A stretch of DNA of 64,000 nucleotides from Indibacter alkaliphilus LW1 (lineage in GTDB: Bacteria; Bacteroidota; Bacteroidia; Cytophagales; Cyclobacteriaceae). The position numbers and the translations under genes were made by a program. The DNA lies in contig NZ_ALWO02000047.1 in the NCBI RefSeq assembly GCF_000295935.2, positions 1-64,000 on the forward strand. The letters are read 5' to 3'. A model generated the notes under the pieces. The model did no database searches. It saw only the letters and a program-made list of their open reading frames with translations, and had not been told where the DNA came from. This document shows positions 16,419 to 25,284 of the stretch, one piece after another (position 1 is the stretch's first letter; each line of letters opens with the position of its first letter).

Positions 16419-16630
16419 TATTTCAATATATTTCCACTGTATTTCAACCTTATTTCAAGTTTCAATAATTTCACCTTACTCGCTCGGGTGAAGCCTAAAC
16501 TCCATTTTCCTTTAAAATTCACTCATGCCATATACAATTTGCGAAATCAATATCCCCAAATATCCACCAGTATCGATCAATATCCATAACCCTATTTCAA
16601 TATATTTCTACCCTATTTCTACTATATATC
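16419..16630. repeat. Further TATTTC phased repeats in the metZ leader
   Basis: TATTTC-type units end at 16424, 16434, 16445 and 16456, and again at 16598, 16608, 16619 and 16630, so 10-11-base spacing. They are of the same kind as at 8.7 kb and 15.9 kb. Between the two arrays lie a degenerate CTCGCTCGGG segment and repeated AATATCC motifs. They fill most of the space between the riboswitch and metZ. Confidence 0.6.
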
Positions 16631-16643
16631 AATTTTACACCCC

Positions 16644-17816
16644 ATGCCTCACTTCGAAACCGACGCCATACGCATAGCAGCTTCCAAATCCAATCAAAGA
16701 GAACATTCTGCCCCGCTGTACCTATCTTCCAGCTTTACTTTTGACACTGCAGAAGAAGCCCGTGCCATGTTTGCGGAAGAGATTGAAGGGAATATTTACT
16801 CCAGATACGCTAATCCAAACTCAACTGACCTTATCCAGAAAGTCTGTGCTGCTGAAGGGACGGAAGATGGTATCGCAACAGCTTCCGGTATGGCGGCAAT
16901 GTTTGGCAGTATGGCAGCATTGCTGCAACAGGGAGATCATATTCTGGCATCCCGCTCTCTTTTTGGTTCCACCCATCAGCTTTTGACAAGGGTATTTCCA
17001 AAATGGGGGATCAGTTCTACCTATGGTGATATTTCAGATATTGCCAATTGGGAAAAACTGCTTCAGCCCAACACTAAAATGCTTTTCATAGAAACACCCT
17101 CCAATCCAGGACTAGAAATCATTGATCTGGAATGGGCAGGTAAGTTTGCAGCAGCGCACAAACTGATACTAGTAGTGGACAATTGTTTTGCAACCCCATA
17201 CCTACAGCAACCTGCCAAATGGGGTGCCCATATTGTAACCCATTCCGCCACCAAGTTCATTGACGGACAGGGCAGGGTATTGGGTGGATTGATATTGGGC
17301 AAAAAAGAGCTTATCCAAGAGGTGCAGTTTTTTGCCAGACATACAGGACCATCCATCTCTCCGTTCAATGCCTGGATCTTGGCCAAAAGTATGGAAACAC
17401 TTGCAGTTAGAATGGACAGGCATTGTGAGAGTGCATTGAAAGTAGCACAGTATTTCGAAGGGAATTCTGAATTGGAAAATGTCAAATATCCGTTTTTAAA
17501 GAGCCATCCTCAATATGATCTTGCCCAAAAACAGATGAAACTGGGTGGTGGAATCATCACACTTTCACTGAAAGGTGGCATAGCCAGGGCACAAAGGTTT
17601 ATTGATCAGCTTCAGATGATATCTGTCACCGCCAACTTGGGAGATAGCAGAAGCATCATCACGCACCCTGCCTCTACCACACATAGCAAACTGAGAGAAG
17701 AGGAAAGGGCCAAAGTCGGAATCTCTGATGGGCTTATCCGGCTATCCGTTGGGCTTGAGCATCACGAAGACATTACCAAGGATATAGAAAGGGCTTTGGA
17801 AAAATCAAAATTTTGA
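16644..17816 (+). CDS. metZ: O-succinylhomoserine sulfhydrylase / trans-sulfuration enzyme
   Basis: A PLP enzyme of the Cys/Met metabolism family that makes homocysteine from an activated homoserine and sulfide. The 390-residue protein has the PLP lysine Lys204 in THSATKFIDGQGRVLGG. The DGQGR-V-GG form after the lysine is characteristic of MetZ rather than cystathionine gamma-synthase. SSSFTFDTAEEA and YSRYANPN near the N-terminus and a late RLSVGLEHHEDI are typical. An upstream SAM-I riboswitch supports a methionine-pathway role. It is followed by 63 bases and a serpin gene, which is unrelated in function. Confidence 0.9.
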   Translation: MPHFETDAIRIAASKSNQREHSAPLYLSSSFTFDTAEEARAMFAEEIEGNIYSRYANPNSTDLIQKVCAAEGTEDGIATASGMAAMFGSMAALLQQGDHILASRSLFGSTHQLLTRVFPKWGISSTYGDISDIANWEKLLQPNTKMLFIETPSNPGLEIIDLEWAGKFAAAHKLILVVDNCFATPYLQQPAKWGAHIVTHSATKFIDGQGRVLGGLILGKKELIQEVQFFARHTGPSISPFNAWILAKSMETLAVRMDRHCESALKVAQYFEGNSELENVKYPFLKSHPQYDLAQKQMKLGGGIITLSLKGGIARAQRFIDQLQMISVTANLGDSRSIITHPASTTHSKLREEERAKVGISDGLIRLSVGLEHHEDITKDIERALEKSKF

Positions 17817-17879
17817 TGAAACCTGTAGCATTCTGAACAAAGCTGGCGTCTTGTGGCTGTAAACCAAATTATTTGAGTC

Positions 17880-19127
17880 ATGAAAACTCCAGCTATTTTC
17901 CTCATAATTTTAGTTTTACTAGCATCATCCTGTATAGAGAATCAGGAGCAAATTCCGAGGGAAGCCAATTTAAGAACACTATCGGCGGAAGAGCAGGAGC
18001 TTTCAGGGGCCTGTAGCCTTTTTGCCATTGACCTGTTTCATCAGCTCAATGATGAGCAAGAGCCTAACCAGTTTTTCAGCCCCTATAGCATTCACCAGGC
18101 ACTTTCCATGACCATGAACGGTAATGAAAACCCTGTGCTCCAGGAATATATCAAAACCTTGCGCTACGACAATCTGAGTGTAGACGAGGCCAATCGGGGA
18201 TCCAGAGACTTAAGACAGTTTTTAACCCAAGTAGATCCAAAAGTTGACCTGACGATTGCCAATGCCATTTGGTACAAAGAAGGATATCAGGTGAAAGCTC
18301 CATTTAAATCCATAGCCAATGATTTTTATGATGCCGAAATCGCCCCATTGCCAATGCATGACCCAAATTCGGTTAAAGTCATCAATGATTGGGTGGAGAA
18401 AAAAACAAGAGGCATGATCAGGGATATTCTGGACATGATTCCTCCCAATGCAGTCATGTACTTGGTCAATGCCATCCATTACAAAGCCGATTGGAAATAC
18501 CAGTTTGATTCCAAAAAAACCAAAAAAGAACCCTTCTACCCTAGCCCGAACTCGCCCATTCAGGTAGATATGATGGATCTGGACAAAGCAGCCACATTTA
18601 GAGTTTATGGCGAAAATGGCTACAGATACCTGGAAATCCCCTACAGCACAGGTCAGTACAACATGGCAATCCTGTACAATGAATCAGGAGACCTCAATCA
18701 AGCGGCAGCAGCTCTCACTTTTGACAATTATAAAAAATGGAAGGAAGAAAGCCAGGAGGCCAACTTTATCCTAAAAATGCCCAAATTCAAAATGGGATAC
18801 AAAATCGACAACCTGGCAGATGACTTGTCTGCGATGGGATTGGTGACACCTTTTGGATTTCACGAAGACAACTTTACTGAATTGTTTGACAATCCTACTG
18901 ACTTGTTGAAAATATCCCGCGTGATCCATGATGCATTGATCGAGGTGGATGAAAAAGGAAGTGAAGCAGCGGCAGCTACTGTAGTAGAAATAGTTGAACT
19001 TTCAAGCAGTGGTTCTTCAACACCAAGAGTCCTCACCTTGGACAAGCCTTTTATCTTCATGATTCAGGAAAAACACAGCGGTGCCATTTTGTTCATGGGT
19101 AAGCTTGGAGATCCGTCAAAACTTTAA
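17880..19127 (+). CDS. Serpin family serine protease inhibitor, lipoprotein
   Basis: This 415-residue protein has a lipoprotein signal (LLASSC, lipidated Cys18) and so is anchored to a membrane facing the periplasm or exterior. The serpin fold covers the rest: FSPYSIHQALSMTMNG, NAIWYKEGY, LVNAIHYKADWKYQFD and the C-terminal LDKPFIFMIQEKHSGAILFMGKL. The hinge of the reactive loop is intact (EKGSEAAAAT, Glu358 to Thr367), as required for inhibitory serpins. Counting 17 residues from Glu358 puts P1-P1' at Leu374-Ser375, which would suit a chymotrypsin/elastase-like target. The target is unknown. A second lipoprotein gene follows after three bases. Confidence 0.92.
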   Translation: MKTPAIFLIILVLLASSCIENQEQIPREANLRTLSAEEQELSGACSLFAIDLFHQLNDEQEPNQFFSPYSIHQALSMTMNGNENPVLQEYIKTLRYDNLSVDEANRGSRDLRQFLTQVDPKVDLTIANAIWYKEGYQVKAPFKSIANDFYDAEIAPLPMHDPNSVKVINDWVEKKTRGMIRDILDMIPPNAVMYLVNAIHYKADWKYQFDSKKTKKEPFYPSPNSPIQVDMMDLDKAATFRVYGENGYRYLEIPYSTGQYNMAILYNESGDLNQAAAALTFDNYKKWKEESQEANFILKMPKFKMGYKIDNLADDLSAMGLVTPFGFHEDNFTELFDNPTDLLKISRVIHDALIEVDEKGSEAAAATVVEIVELSSSGSSTPRVLTLDKPFIFMIQEKHSGAILFMGKLGDPSKL

Positions 19128-19130
19128 GCC

Positions 19131-19775
19131 ATGCCCAAAAATCCCATAGCATTCTTAATACTTTTACTTTTCACTTTGGCATCTTGTGCTGATGATCCCG
19201 ACCTCCCCACAGGTACTTGTGGGGAGTCCTTTTTGTATGGCAGTGGAGAAGATATTTATACCTTAAGACCAATCCCTGGAAATGTATTTATAGAACTTCA
19301 GGATCCTGAAAATCCTGAAGCTCAAATTGAAACTTTGTTTGCTAAATATGATTTTTTGGATGATACTTTTTTCCCACAGGGCAATACCTTAAGGAGGTTT
19401 CCGGTGCTTTTAAAAAATTTAAGTTGTGAAAGCTTATTTGAAGCTCTGAAAATCCTCAATCAAAATGAAACGATTTCAGCCGCTACTCCAAGGTTTGAAC
19501 CGGAAGGGGAAGGTATTTTTGACACTACACCTTGGACCTTAATCAATGGAATATCTATCATGCCTCATCAACCCGATGATCAAGCCAACATACTGGAATG
19601 GGCGAATAACAATGGCCTTGAATATAGGGATTCTTCCTATGGAACCTTACTGTTTCGTGTAAAGCAAGTATCAAGTGGCTTTGAGCCTCTGGAAATTGCC
19701 ATCAAAGCTAAAGACGAACTGAATGTCCGTTGGGCCTTAGCAGATTTCCTTATTCCGATCCGGAGGTGGCAATAA
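19131..19775 (+). CDS. Lipoprotein with two propeptide-like repeats, serpin partner
   Basis: This 214-residue protein has a lipoprotein signal (FTLASC). The mature part looks like two related halves of about 75 residues. The first runs from FIELQDPENPEAQIETLF to ISAATPRFEPEG and the second from ISIMPHQPDDQANILEW to RWALADFLIPI. Each has a strand, a helix, a strand, then a helix ending before an A-x-P/D-F strand. That arrangement resembles the prodomains of subtilisin-like proteases, which can act as inhibitors. I do not recognise a named family and the resemblance is by eye. It starts three bases after the serpin stop, so the two are surely co-transcribed, and a shared protease-control role is an inference. 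Confidence 0.6.
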   Translation: MPKNPIAFLILLLFTLASCADDPDLPTGTCGESFLYGSGEDIYTLRPIPGNVFIELQDPENPEAQIETLFAKYDFLDDTFFPQGNTLRRFPVLLKNLSCESLFEALKILNQNETISAATPRFEPEGEGIFDTTPWTLINGISIMPHQPDDQANILEWANNNGLEYRDSSYGTLLFRVKQVSSGFEPLEIAIKAKDELNVRWALADFLIPIRRWQ

Positions 19776-19926
19776 TTTAAAATGAATAGGTTTCAATATC
19801 TAGGAATCCCCACTATTGTAATCCTTACTAAGGTGTAAACTTAAAACACTAACATCACTATTTAAGAAAAAAACATTTTTTACCTCCCTCCTTTTTCTTA
19901 CTTTTTTAAACCAATCCAAAAAACCT

Positions 19927-20805
19927 ATGAGAGACCTATCCCAAATCCATCAACCCATCACTGATTTATTCCCATGGCCCCAATCTCCTAAAGAATGGGA
20001 ACAGTATAGACTAAGCCAGGACCAACTGGAGTTCTTTCATGAATATGGTTATCTAAGCGGTATCAAATTACTGGATGAGCATCAAATTGAAGTTTTGCGA
20101 ACCGAGCTCGAAAAACTACAAGATCCAGAGCATCCCCTCAACCACCTTTTCCATGAGTATCATAGCAACGAATCTTCAGACCCAAACACAGTTCTTTTTC
20201 ACTCTCTGGGACATTGGAGAATTTCAGAAGCCTTCCATGATGCCATATGGAACCCTGCTTTTGTTATGGCCGCACATCAACTTTTGGGAGAAAGGGGCTT
20301 AAGATTTTGGCACGATCAGCTGTTCTGCAAGCCTGCCAAACATGGTGGTGTAGTGGCTTGGCATCAGGATTATTCCTACTGGACCAGAACGATCAAAATG
20401 CAGCACTTGACCTGTTGGTGCGGGTTGGATGATGCTGACGAAGAAAATGGCTGTCTGCATTACATCCCCAAAAGCCATACTTGGGGCTTATTGGAAAAGC
20501 CTGCTTTGGCTGGAGAGATGGATGGTCTGAAAGCTTTTATGACAGAAGATCAGCTGAAAGATTTTAATCCGGTAGCCATTCCATTGAATGCTGGCCATGC
20601 AACGTTTCACCATCCTTTGATGGTGCATGGCAGTTATCCCAATCACTCCGAAAGAAGCAGAAGGGCATTTGTGCTCAATGTTTTTGCGGACGGTACGATT
20701 TCAAATACAGATGAAGAATTATTGAAAGGTGTTCCTGTGATACCCAAAGGTCAAAAAATGAAAGGGCAGTTTTTTCCATTGCTTTTTTCATCTAATTTGG
20801 TGTGA
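19927..20805 (+). CDS. Phytanoyl-CoA dioxygenase (PhyH) family protein
   Basis: A 292-residue Fe(II)/2-oxoglutarate oxygenase-type protein. The iron-binding triad is visible as His146-x-Asp148 in AWHQDYSYW and His234 in PLMVHGSYPNH, with Arg246 in the place of the 2-oxoglutarate-binding Arg. GCLHYIPKSHTWGLL is also characteristic. PhyH enzymes hydroxylate small molecules; the substrate here is unknown. It lies 12 bases before the fused E1 dehydrogenase, so the two are co-transcribed, which could point to a branched-chain or fatty-acid-like substrate, but this is weak inference. Confidence 0.88.
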   Translation: MRDLSQIHQPITDLFPWPQSPKEWEQYRLSQDQLEFFHEYGYLSGIKLLDEHQIEVLRTELEKLQDPEHPLNHLFHEYHSNESSDPNTVLFHSLGHWRISEAFHDAIWNPAFVMAAHQLLGERGLRFWHDQLFCKPAKHGGVVAWHQDYSYWTRTIKMQHLTCWCGLDDADEENGCLHYIPKSHTWGLLEKPALAGEMDGLKAFMTEDQLKDFNPVAIPLNAGHATFHHPLMVHGSYPNHSERSRRAFVLNVFADGTISNTDEELLKGVPVIPKGQKMKGQFFPLLFSSNLV

Positions 20806-20817
20806 AAATTTACAGAT

Positions 20818-22824
20818 ATGACCCAGATAAAAACCGCAGAAAACCAATTCCAATTTGACATTGAAGGGATAAGCACAGAAACCCACCTACAACTCTACGA
20901 ATCTCTTCTGATGCCCAGGAGGATTGAAGAAAAAATGCTTATTCTGTTAAGGCAGGGAAAAATTTCAAAATGGTTTAGCGGATGGGGTCAAGAGGCCATT
21001 TCTATCGGAGTGGTCAATGCCTTGGAAAAAGACGAATTCATCCTGCCCATGCACCGGAATCTTGGAATATTCACAGGCCGGGACATTCCATTGTCAAGAC
21101 TTTTTGCACAGTTTCAGGGTAAGAAAACCGGATTTACCAAAGGCCGGGACCGCTCTTTTCATTTTGGTTCTATTGAGCACCATATAGTAGGGATGATTTC
21201 CCATTTAGGCCCTCAAATGGCCATTGCTGATGGAATTGGCTTGGCACATAAACTATCCAATGAAAAAAAAGTCTGCTTGGTATTTTCGGGAGACGGGGCA
21301 AGTTCAGAGGGAGACTTTCATGAAGGACTCAATGTGGCTGCAGTCTGGAAGCTGCCGGTTATTTTTGTGGTAGAGCACAACGGCTATGGACTTTCTACTC
21401 CCAGTGAAGAGCAATTTGCCTTTAAAAATTTTACGGACAAGGGTCCCGGATACGGAATAGAAAGCTACAGAATTGATGGAAACAATGTAGCGGAAGTATA
21501 TTCCATGATCAAAAAACTGGCTGAAGACATCAGGGAAAACCCAAGACCTATTTTAGTCGAAGCCATGACGTTCAGAATGCGCGGACACGAAGAAGCTTCT
21601 GGTACCAAGTATGTCCCTAAAGATTTGATGGAATCCTGGGCCGTAAAAGACCCTGTCCTCAATTATGAGAAATTTTTGCTGGACCGGAGCATTCTCAGCG
21701 AGCCCATATTAAAAGAACTGAATGCCAAGATCAAAAAACTGATCAATGAAGGACTGGACAAGGCTTTTTCGGAAAGTTCAATCACAGCTGATAGCCAAGA
21801 AGAACTTTCTGATTTATACGCTCCTTTTTCTCAGATTCCAATTTTACCTAAATCTGATAAATCCAGAGAATTGAGATTTGTAGATGCCATCTCGGATGCA
21901 CTGAAACAATCCATGCAAAAGTTCCCAAATCTGGTGTTGATGGGTCAGGATATCGGAACCTACGGTGGGGTATTCAAAATCACCGATGGATTTGTCGAGG
22001 CCTTCGGCAAAGAAAGGGTAAGAAACACACCGCTTTGTGAAAGTGCCATTATCGGAGCTGCACTTGGGCTTTCCATCAAAGGATATAAAGCCATGGTAGA
22101 AATGCAGTTTGCAGATTTTGTGTCAGTAGGATTTAATCAGATAGTCAACAACCTTGCAAAAATTCACTACCGTTGGGGGCAAAATGCAGATGTGGTTGTC
22201 AGGATGCCTACAGGTGCGGGAGTTGCTGCGGGCCCGTTTCATTCCCAGTCAAACGAAGCATGGTTTTTCCATACTCCAGGGCTGAAAATTGTATATCCAT
22301 CTAACCCGTATGACGCTAAAGGTCTGCTTAATGCTGCCTTAGAAGATCCCAACCCCTATTTGTACTTCGAGCACAAGGCGCTTTACAGGTCTCTCACTGG
22401 AGAAGTCCCTGATGACTATTATACCTTACCAATTGGCCAGGCAAAATTAGTCACAGAAGGCAGCGAGGTATCCATTATCACCTATGGAATAGGGGTACAT
22501 TGGGCAAAATCTACAGCTGAATCCCTAGGCTGCAAAGCAGATATTCTGGATTTGAGAACCTTATTGCCATGGGACAAAGATGCCGTTGAAAAAACTGTGA
22601 GAAAAACAGGCAAGGTTATTTTCCTGCAGGAGGATTGTCTAACAGGAGGTATTGGTGGGGAAATTTGTGCATGGATAGCAGAACATTGCTTCCAGTATCT
22701 GGATGCTCCCGTAATGAGGGAAGGAAGCTTGGACACTCCAGTACCATTTGCACCCACATTGGAAAAAAACTTTCTTCCTGTGGAGCGATTTTCCGATAAG
22801 CTGAAGAATTTACTGGAGTATTAA
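20818..22824 (+). CDS. 2-oxoacid dehydrogenase E1, alpha and beta subunits fused
   Basis: This 668-residue protein joins the two halves of a thiamine diphosphate E1 component. Residues about 20-340 are the alpha part, with the ThDP motif GDGASSEGDFHEG (from Gly158) ending at HNGYG (Asn188), and the phosphorylation-loop-like FRMRGHEEASG. Residues about 355-668 are the beta part (RFVDAISDALKQSM, CESAIIGAALG, RMPTGAGVAAGPFHSQ). It decarboxylates a 2-oxoacid and acylates lipoyl-E2. The fusion and sequence style suit branched-chain 2-oxoacid or related dehydrogenases of Bacteroidota. E2 and E3 are not in the window. A strong terminator follows. Confidence 0.92.
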   Translation: MTQIKTAENQFQFDIEGISTETHLQLYESLLMPRRIEEKMLILLRQGKISKWFSGWGQEAISIGVVNALEKDEFILPMHRNLGIFTGRDIPLSRLFAQFQGKKTGFTKGRDRSFHFGSIEHHIVGMISHLGPQMAIADGIGLAHKLSNEKKVCLVFSGDGASSEGDFHEGLNVAAVWKLPVIFVVEHNGYGLSTPSEEQFAFKNFTDKGPGYGIESYRIDGNNVAEVYSMIKKLAEDIRENPRPILVEAMTFRMRGHEEASGTKYVPKDLMESWAVKDPVLNYEKFLLDRSILSEPILKELNAKIKKLINEGLDKAFSESSITADSQEELSDLYAPFSQIPILPKSDKSRELRFVDAISDALKQSMQKFPNLVLMGQDIGTYGGVFKITDGFVEAFGKERVRNTPLCESAIIGAALGLSIKGYKAMVEMQFADFVSVGFNQIVNNLAKIHYRWGQNADVVVRMPTGAGVAAGPFHSQSNEAWFFHTPGLKIVYPSNPYDAKGLLNAALEDPNPYLYFEHKALYRSLTGEVPDDYYTLPIGQAKLVTEGSEVSIITYGIGVHWAKSTAESLGCKADILDLRTLLPWDKDAVEKTVRKTGKVIFLQEDCLTGGIGGEICAWIAEHCFQYLDAPVMREGSLDTPVPFAPTLEKNFLPVERFSDKLKNLLEY

Positions 22825-22832
22825 AAAAAAGG

Positions 22833-22865
22833 AACCCCTGAAAAACGCTTTCAGGGGTTGTTTTG
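22833..22865 (+). terminator. Rho-independent terminator after the E1 gene
   Basis: Stem AACCCCTGAAA with TTTCAGGGGTT, loop of five, then TGTTTTG; nine bases past the stop. Confidence 0.85.
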
Positions 22866-22924
22866 CAAGCAAAGAGTGAAAGATTTGTTTACGATGTTTC
22901 AAAAGTAATCAAAGTCAAAGGATT

Positions 22925-23653
22925 ATGAAAATCTTCCAATGGATATATACAGCCTATGCTGCATTGATGTTCGTCCTTTTGATGATCATCTTTGGGCTTT
23001 TTATCATTTTACCCTTGGTTTTAAGCCCCAGGGGAGGGAAAATTTCCTTTATTTTTATCCGGCTTTGGGCCAGCACCTGGTCTTTTTTAATAGGGATAAG
23101 GTATAGGGTTCATGGTCAGGAATTCATAGATTCCAAGAAACCTTACATCTATATTTTCAATCACCGTTCATTTATAGATGCACCAGTCATTCCTATGGCT
23201 ATTCGTCAGGAAGTGAGAGCTATAGGAAAAAAAGAGCTGTCAAAAGTACCGCTTTTCGGATTGATTGTATCCAGAGTTGCGGTATGGGTAGATAGAAAGG
23301 ATGCTGCTTCCAGAAAGGCCTCCGTAGAAGTTTTAATGGAGATTCTGAAAAAAGGGATTTCCGTTGTAGTCGCCCCTGAAGGAACAAGAAACGATACAGG
23401 ACAAACACTTTTACCTTTTCAAAAAGGCGCATTTAGGATCGCTGTGGAAACAGGTACCCAGATTATGCCCATGGCCGTCATCGGAGCTGATCTGATTATG
23501 CGCAGGGGATCCCTTTTAATGAGACCTGGCGTGGTCCACATTTACTTTTCAAAACCTATCAGCCCCGAACAATACCGAAAAGATGACGGTTATATAGACC
23601 TAGCTGAAAAGTGCTACAATAGGCTTGAGGCGATGATTCTTACGCATGAATAG
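22925..23653 (+). CDS. 1-acyl-sn-glycerol-3-phosphate acyltransferase (PlsC family)
   Basis: This 242-residue membrane-associated enzyme adds the second acyl chain to lysophosphatidic acid in phospholipid synthesis. An N-terminal hydrophobic helix (about 8-33) anchors it. The acyltransferase motifs are present: NHRSFID with catalytic His80 and Asp85, and PEGTRND (Glu152-Arg155), followed by PFQKGAFRIAVETG and IMPMAVIG. It stands 18 bases before an outer-membrane barrel gene and is probably co-transcribed with it. Other PlsC-like acyltransferases act on ornithine or other lipids, so the acceptor is not certain. Confidence 0.9.
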   Translation: MKIFQWIYTAYAALMFVLLMIIFGLFIILPLVLSPRGGKISFIFIRLWASTWSFLIGIRYRVHGQEFIDSKKPYIYIFNHRSFIDAPVIPMAIRQEVRAIGKKELSKVPLFGLIVSRVAVWVDRKDAASRKASVEVLMEILKKGISVVVAPEGTRNDTGQTLLPFQKGAFRIAVETGTQIMPMAVIGADLIMRRGSLLMRPGVVHIYFSKPISPEQYRKDDGYIDLAEKCYNRLEAMILTHE

Positions 23654-23671
23654 AGAACCAAATAATCTCCA

Positions 23672-25138
23672 ATGTCTTTTAAAAAAATTATTTTATCACT
23701 TTTTGCCGTTTTTATTTATTCCACGAGTCAAGCACAGAATGACTCCTTACCCTTTCCTATCAGTGAAAAGAGAAGGTTGTCTGATCAAAGGCTTGAATCC
23801 AAAAAAGAAGGCTGGTATGTAACCGGACTACCGAGATTGGGCTATGACCCAATTCAGGGAATTGGTATAGGAGCAGATGGTGAGATTTTCAACAATAGAA
23901 CTGCTGACGATCCCTTTTTTGCATATACTCCATACCGGGAGAGAATCACCTTTTCTGTGGGCTATACTCAATTTGGGAAAGTTTCAGCAGGCTTGGGCTT
24001 GGACATGCCCTATTTTTTAAATACCAAATGGCGAGTGAGAGCTAAGTTTTCATTTTCCGACAATCCCAATAAAATTTATTTTACACCGGGAGAAAGCTCC
24101 TTGAAACCTTTGTCCTATGTAGACAGAATAACAGGGGAAACGGTCACAAATGCAAGGTACGACGATTACAGAAGGGCTCTATCCGTGATCAGACCAATGC
24201 AAAACCCATGGGATGGTGAGATCCCGGGAGTAGATTACACGGACAGGAACTTTCATTACAATCGCTATACCAAATACGCATTGGATATTATTGTAGAAAG
24301 AACCTACATGGAAGGAGACCTCAGACTTGTTTTTGCAGGCGGAGTCATTGATCTAAGGTATAATCCTTATGATTTTGAACAAGAAGACAGAGCACTTGAC
24401 AAAGAAGGAAACCGCGTAGAAGCCACTAATGGTCTTACACTGATTACCCGGGATTTTTCACAGGCCGAAAGAGGTGATCCCAATTCTTACTGGGTCCAGA
24501 ATAATATTACAGGTTATGAAGGAGGCTTCTCTGTCAAATTCAAGGCAGGACTTATCTATGACACCAGAGACTTTGAACCTGACCCTACCCGAGGGACTTT
24601 GCTGGAATATTCCCTTGGATATACAGCTCCTTGGATAGGCTCTGATTTTCATTACAGCAGACATCAGTTGCAATGGATGCAATTTCAGGAGGTTTTACAT
24701 TTTTTACCTAACAAAAACATCCTTTCCAGCAGACTGATGCTTAGTACCATTGGTGGTCCGCAGGTTTTCTTCAGAGAGGTATTTGACATTTGGAGTGCAA
24801 GTCAAGGCAGAATAGGTGTACTTGGTGGTGAAGATACCATGAGAGGCTTTAAGAAGTTCAGGTTTGGGGGGTTGGCTATGGGAATGGGGAATATTGAACT
24901 TAGGAGCCGAGTGAGTTCATTTTCATGGGCGGATCAGGATTTTGAAATTTCAGCAGTACCATTTTTTGACTTCGGCAGGGTTTGGGATGGCCTTGAACAG
25001 ATCAATCTTCGTGGCTTCAAATACAACCCTGGCTTGGGTGCTAGGATTGCCTGGAACCAATCCACCATTCTCAGATTTGATTACGCACGGTCTGCTGAAG
25101 ATTCCCAGTTTTTCTTCGTATTTGGACAGATTTTTTGA
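23672..25138 (+). CDS. Outer-membrane protein of the BamA/TamA (surface antigen D15) type
   Basis: This 488-residue protein has a signal peptide (to TSQAQ) and no POTRA-like N-terminal repeats that I can see. The mature chain is a long run of amphipathic strands. The late part GGEDTMRGFKKFRFGG resembles the RGF/Y motif of the Omp85 barrel loop 6, followed by strands containing FDFGRVWDG and a final strand ending FFVFGQIF with a terminal Phe. It is therefore likely a 16-strand Omp85-type barrel of the short form. Function in insertion or transport of lipids or proteins is unproven. It follows plsC by 18 bases. Confidence 0.75.
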   Translation: MSFKKIILSLFAVFIYSTSQAQNDSLPFPISEKRRLSDQRLESKKEGWYVTGLPRLGYDPIQGIGIGADGEIFNNRTADDPFFAYTPYRERITFSVGYTQFGKVSAGLGLDMPYFLNTKWRVRAKFSFSDNPNKIYFTPGESSLKPLSYVDRITGETVTNARYDDYRRALSVIRPMQNPWDGEIPGVDYTDRNFHYNRYTKYALDIIVERTYMEGDLRLVFAGGVIDLRYNPYDFEQEDRALDKEGNRVEATNGLTLITRDFSQAERGDPNSYWVQNNITGYEGGFSVKFKAGLIYDTRDFEPDPTRGTLLEYSLGYTAPWIGSDFHYSRHQLQWMQFQEVLHFLPNKNILSSRLMLSTIGGPQVFFREVFDIWSASQGRIGVLGGEDTMRGFKKFRFGGLAMGMGNIELRSRVSSFSWADQDFEISAVPFFDFGRVWDGLEQINLRGFKYNPGLGARIAWNQSTILRFDYARSAEDSQFFFVFGQIF

Positions 25139-25284
25139 TTTCCTGAGAAAGCTGGTACTGATTAACATGATTCATATTTTCTCAGATTTTCCGTATTCGG
25201 TACTATCTTGACCATATTTGGGTGATACATACATTTTTCGCCAATTTTTCAGTAAATTTTAGGATACATTTAACCCAAGAACCA

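Noticed and set aside
16086-16589. A 167-codon open frame over the metZ leader
   Set aside because: It starts inside the SAM riboswitch and runs through the repeat arrays; the protein sequence reflects the repeats and shows no family.
20818-22824. Frameshift or gene-fusion artefact joining E1 alpha and beta
   Set aside because: The frame is continuous with a sensible linker around residues 325-355, and fused E1 proteins are known in Bacteroidota.
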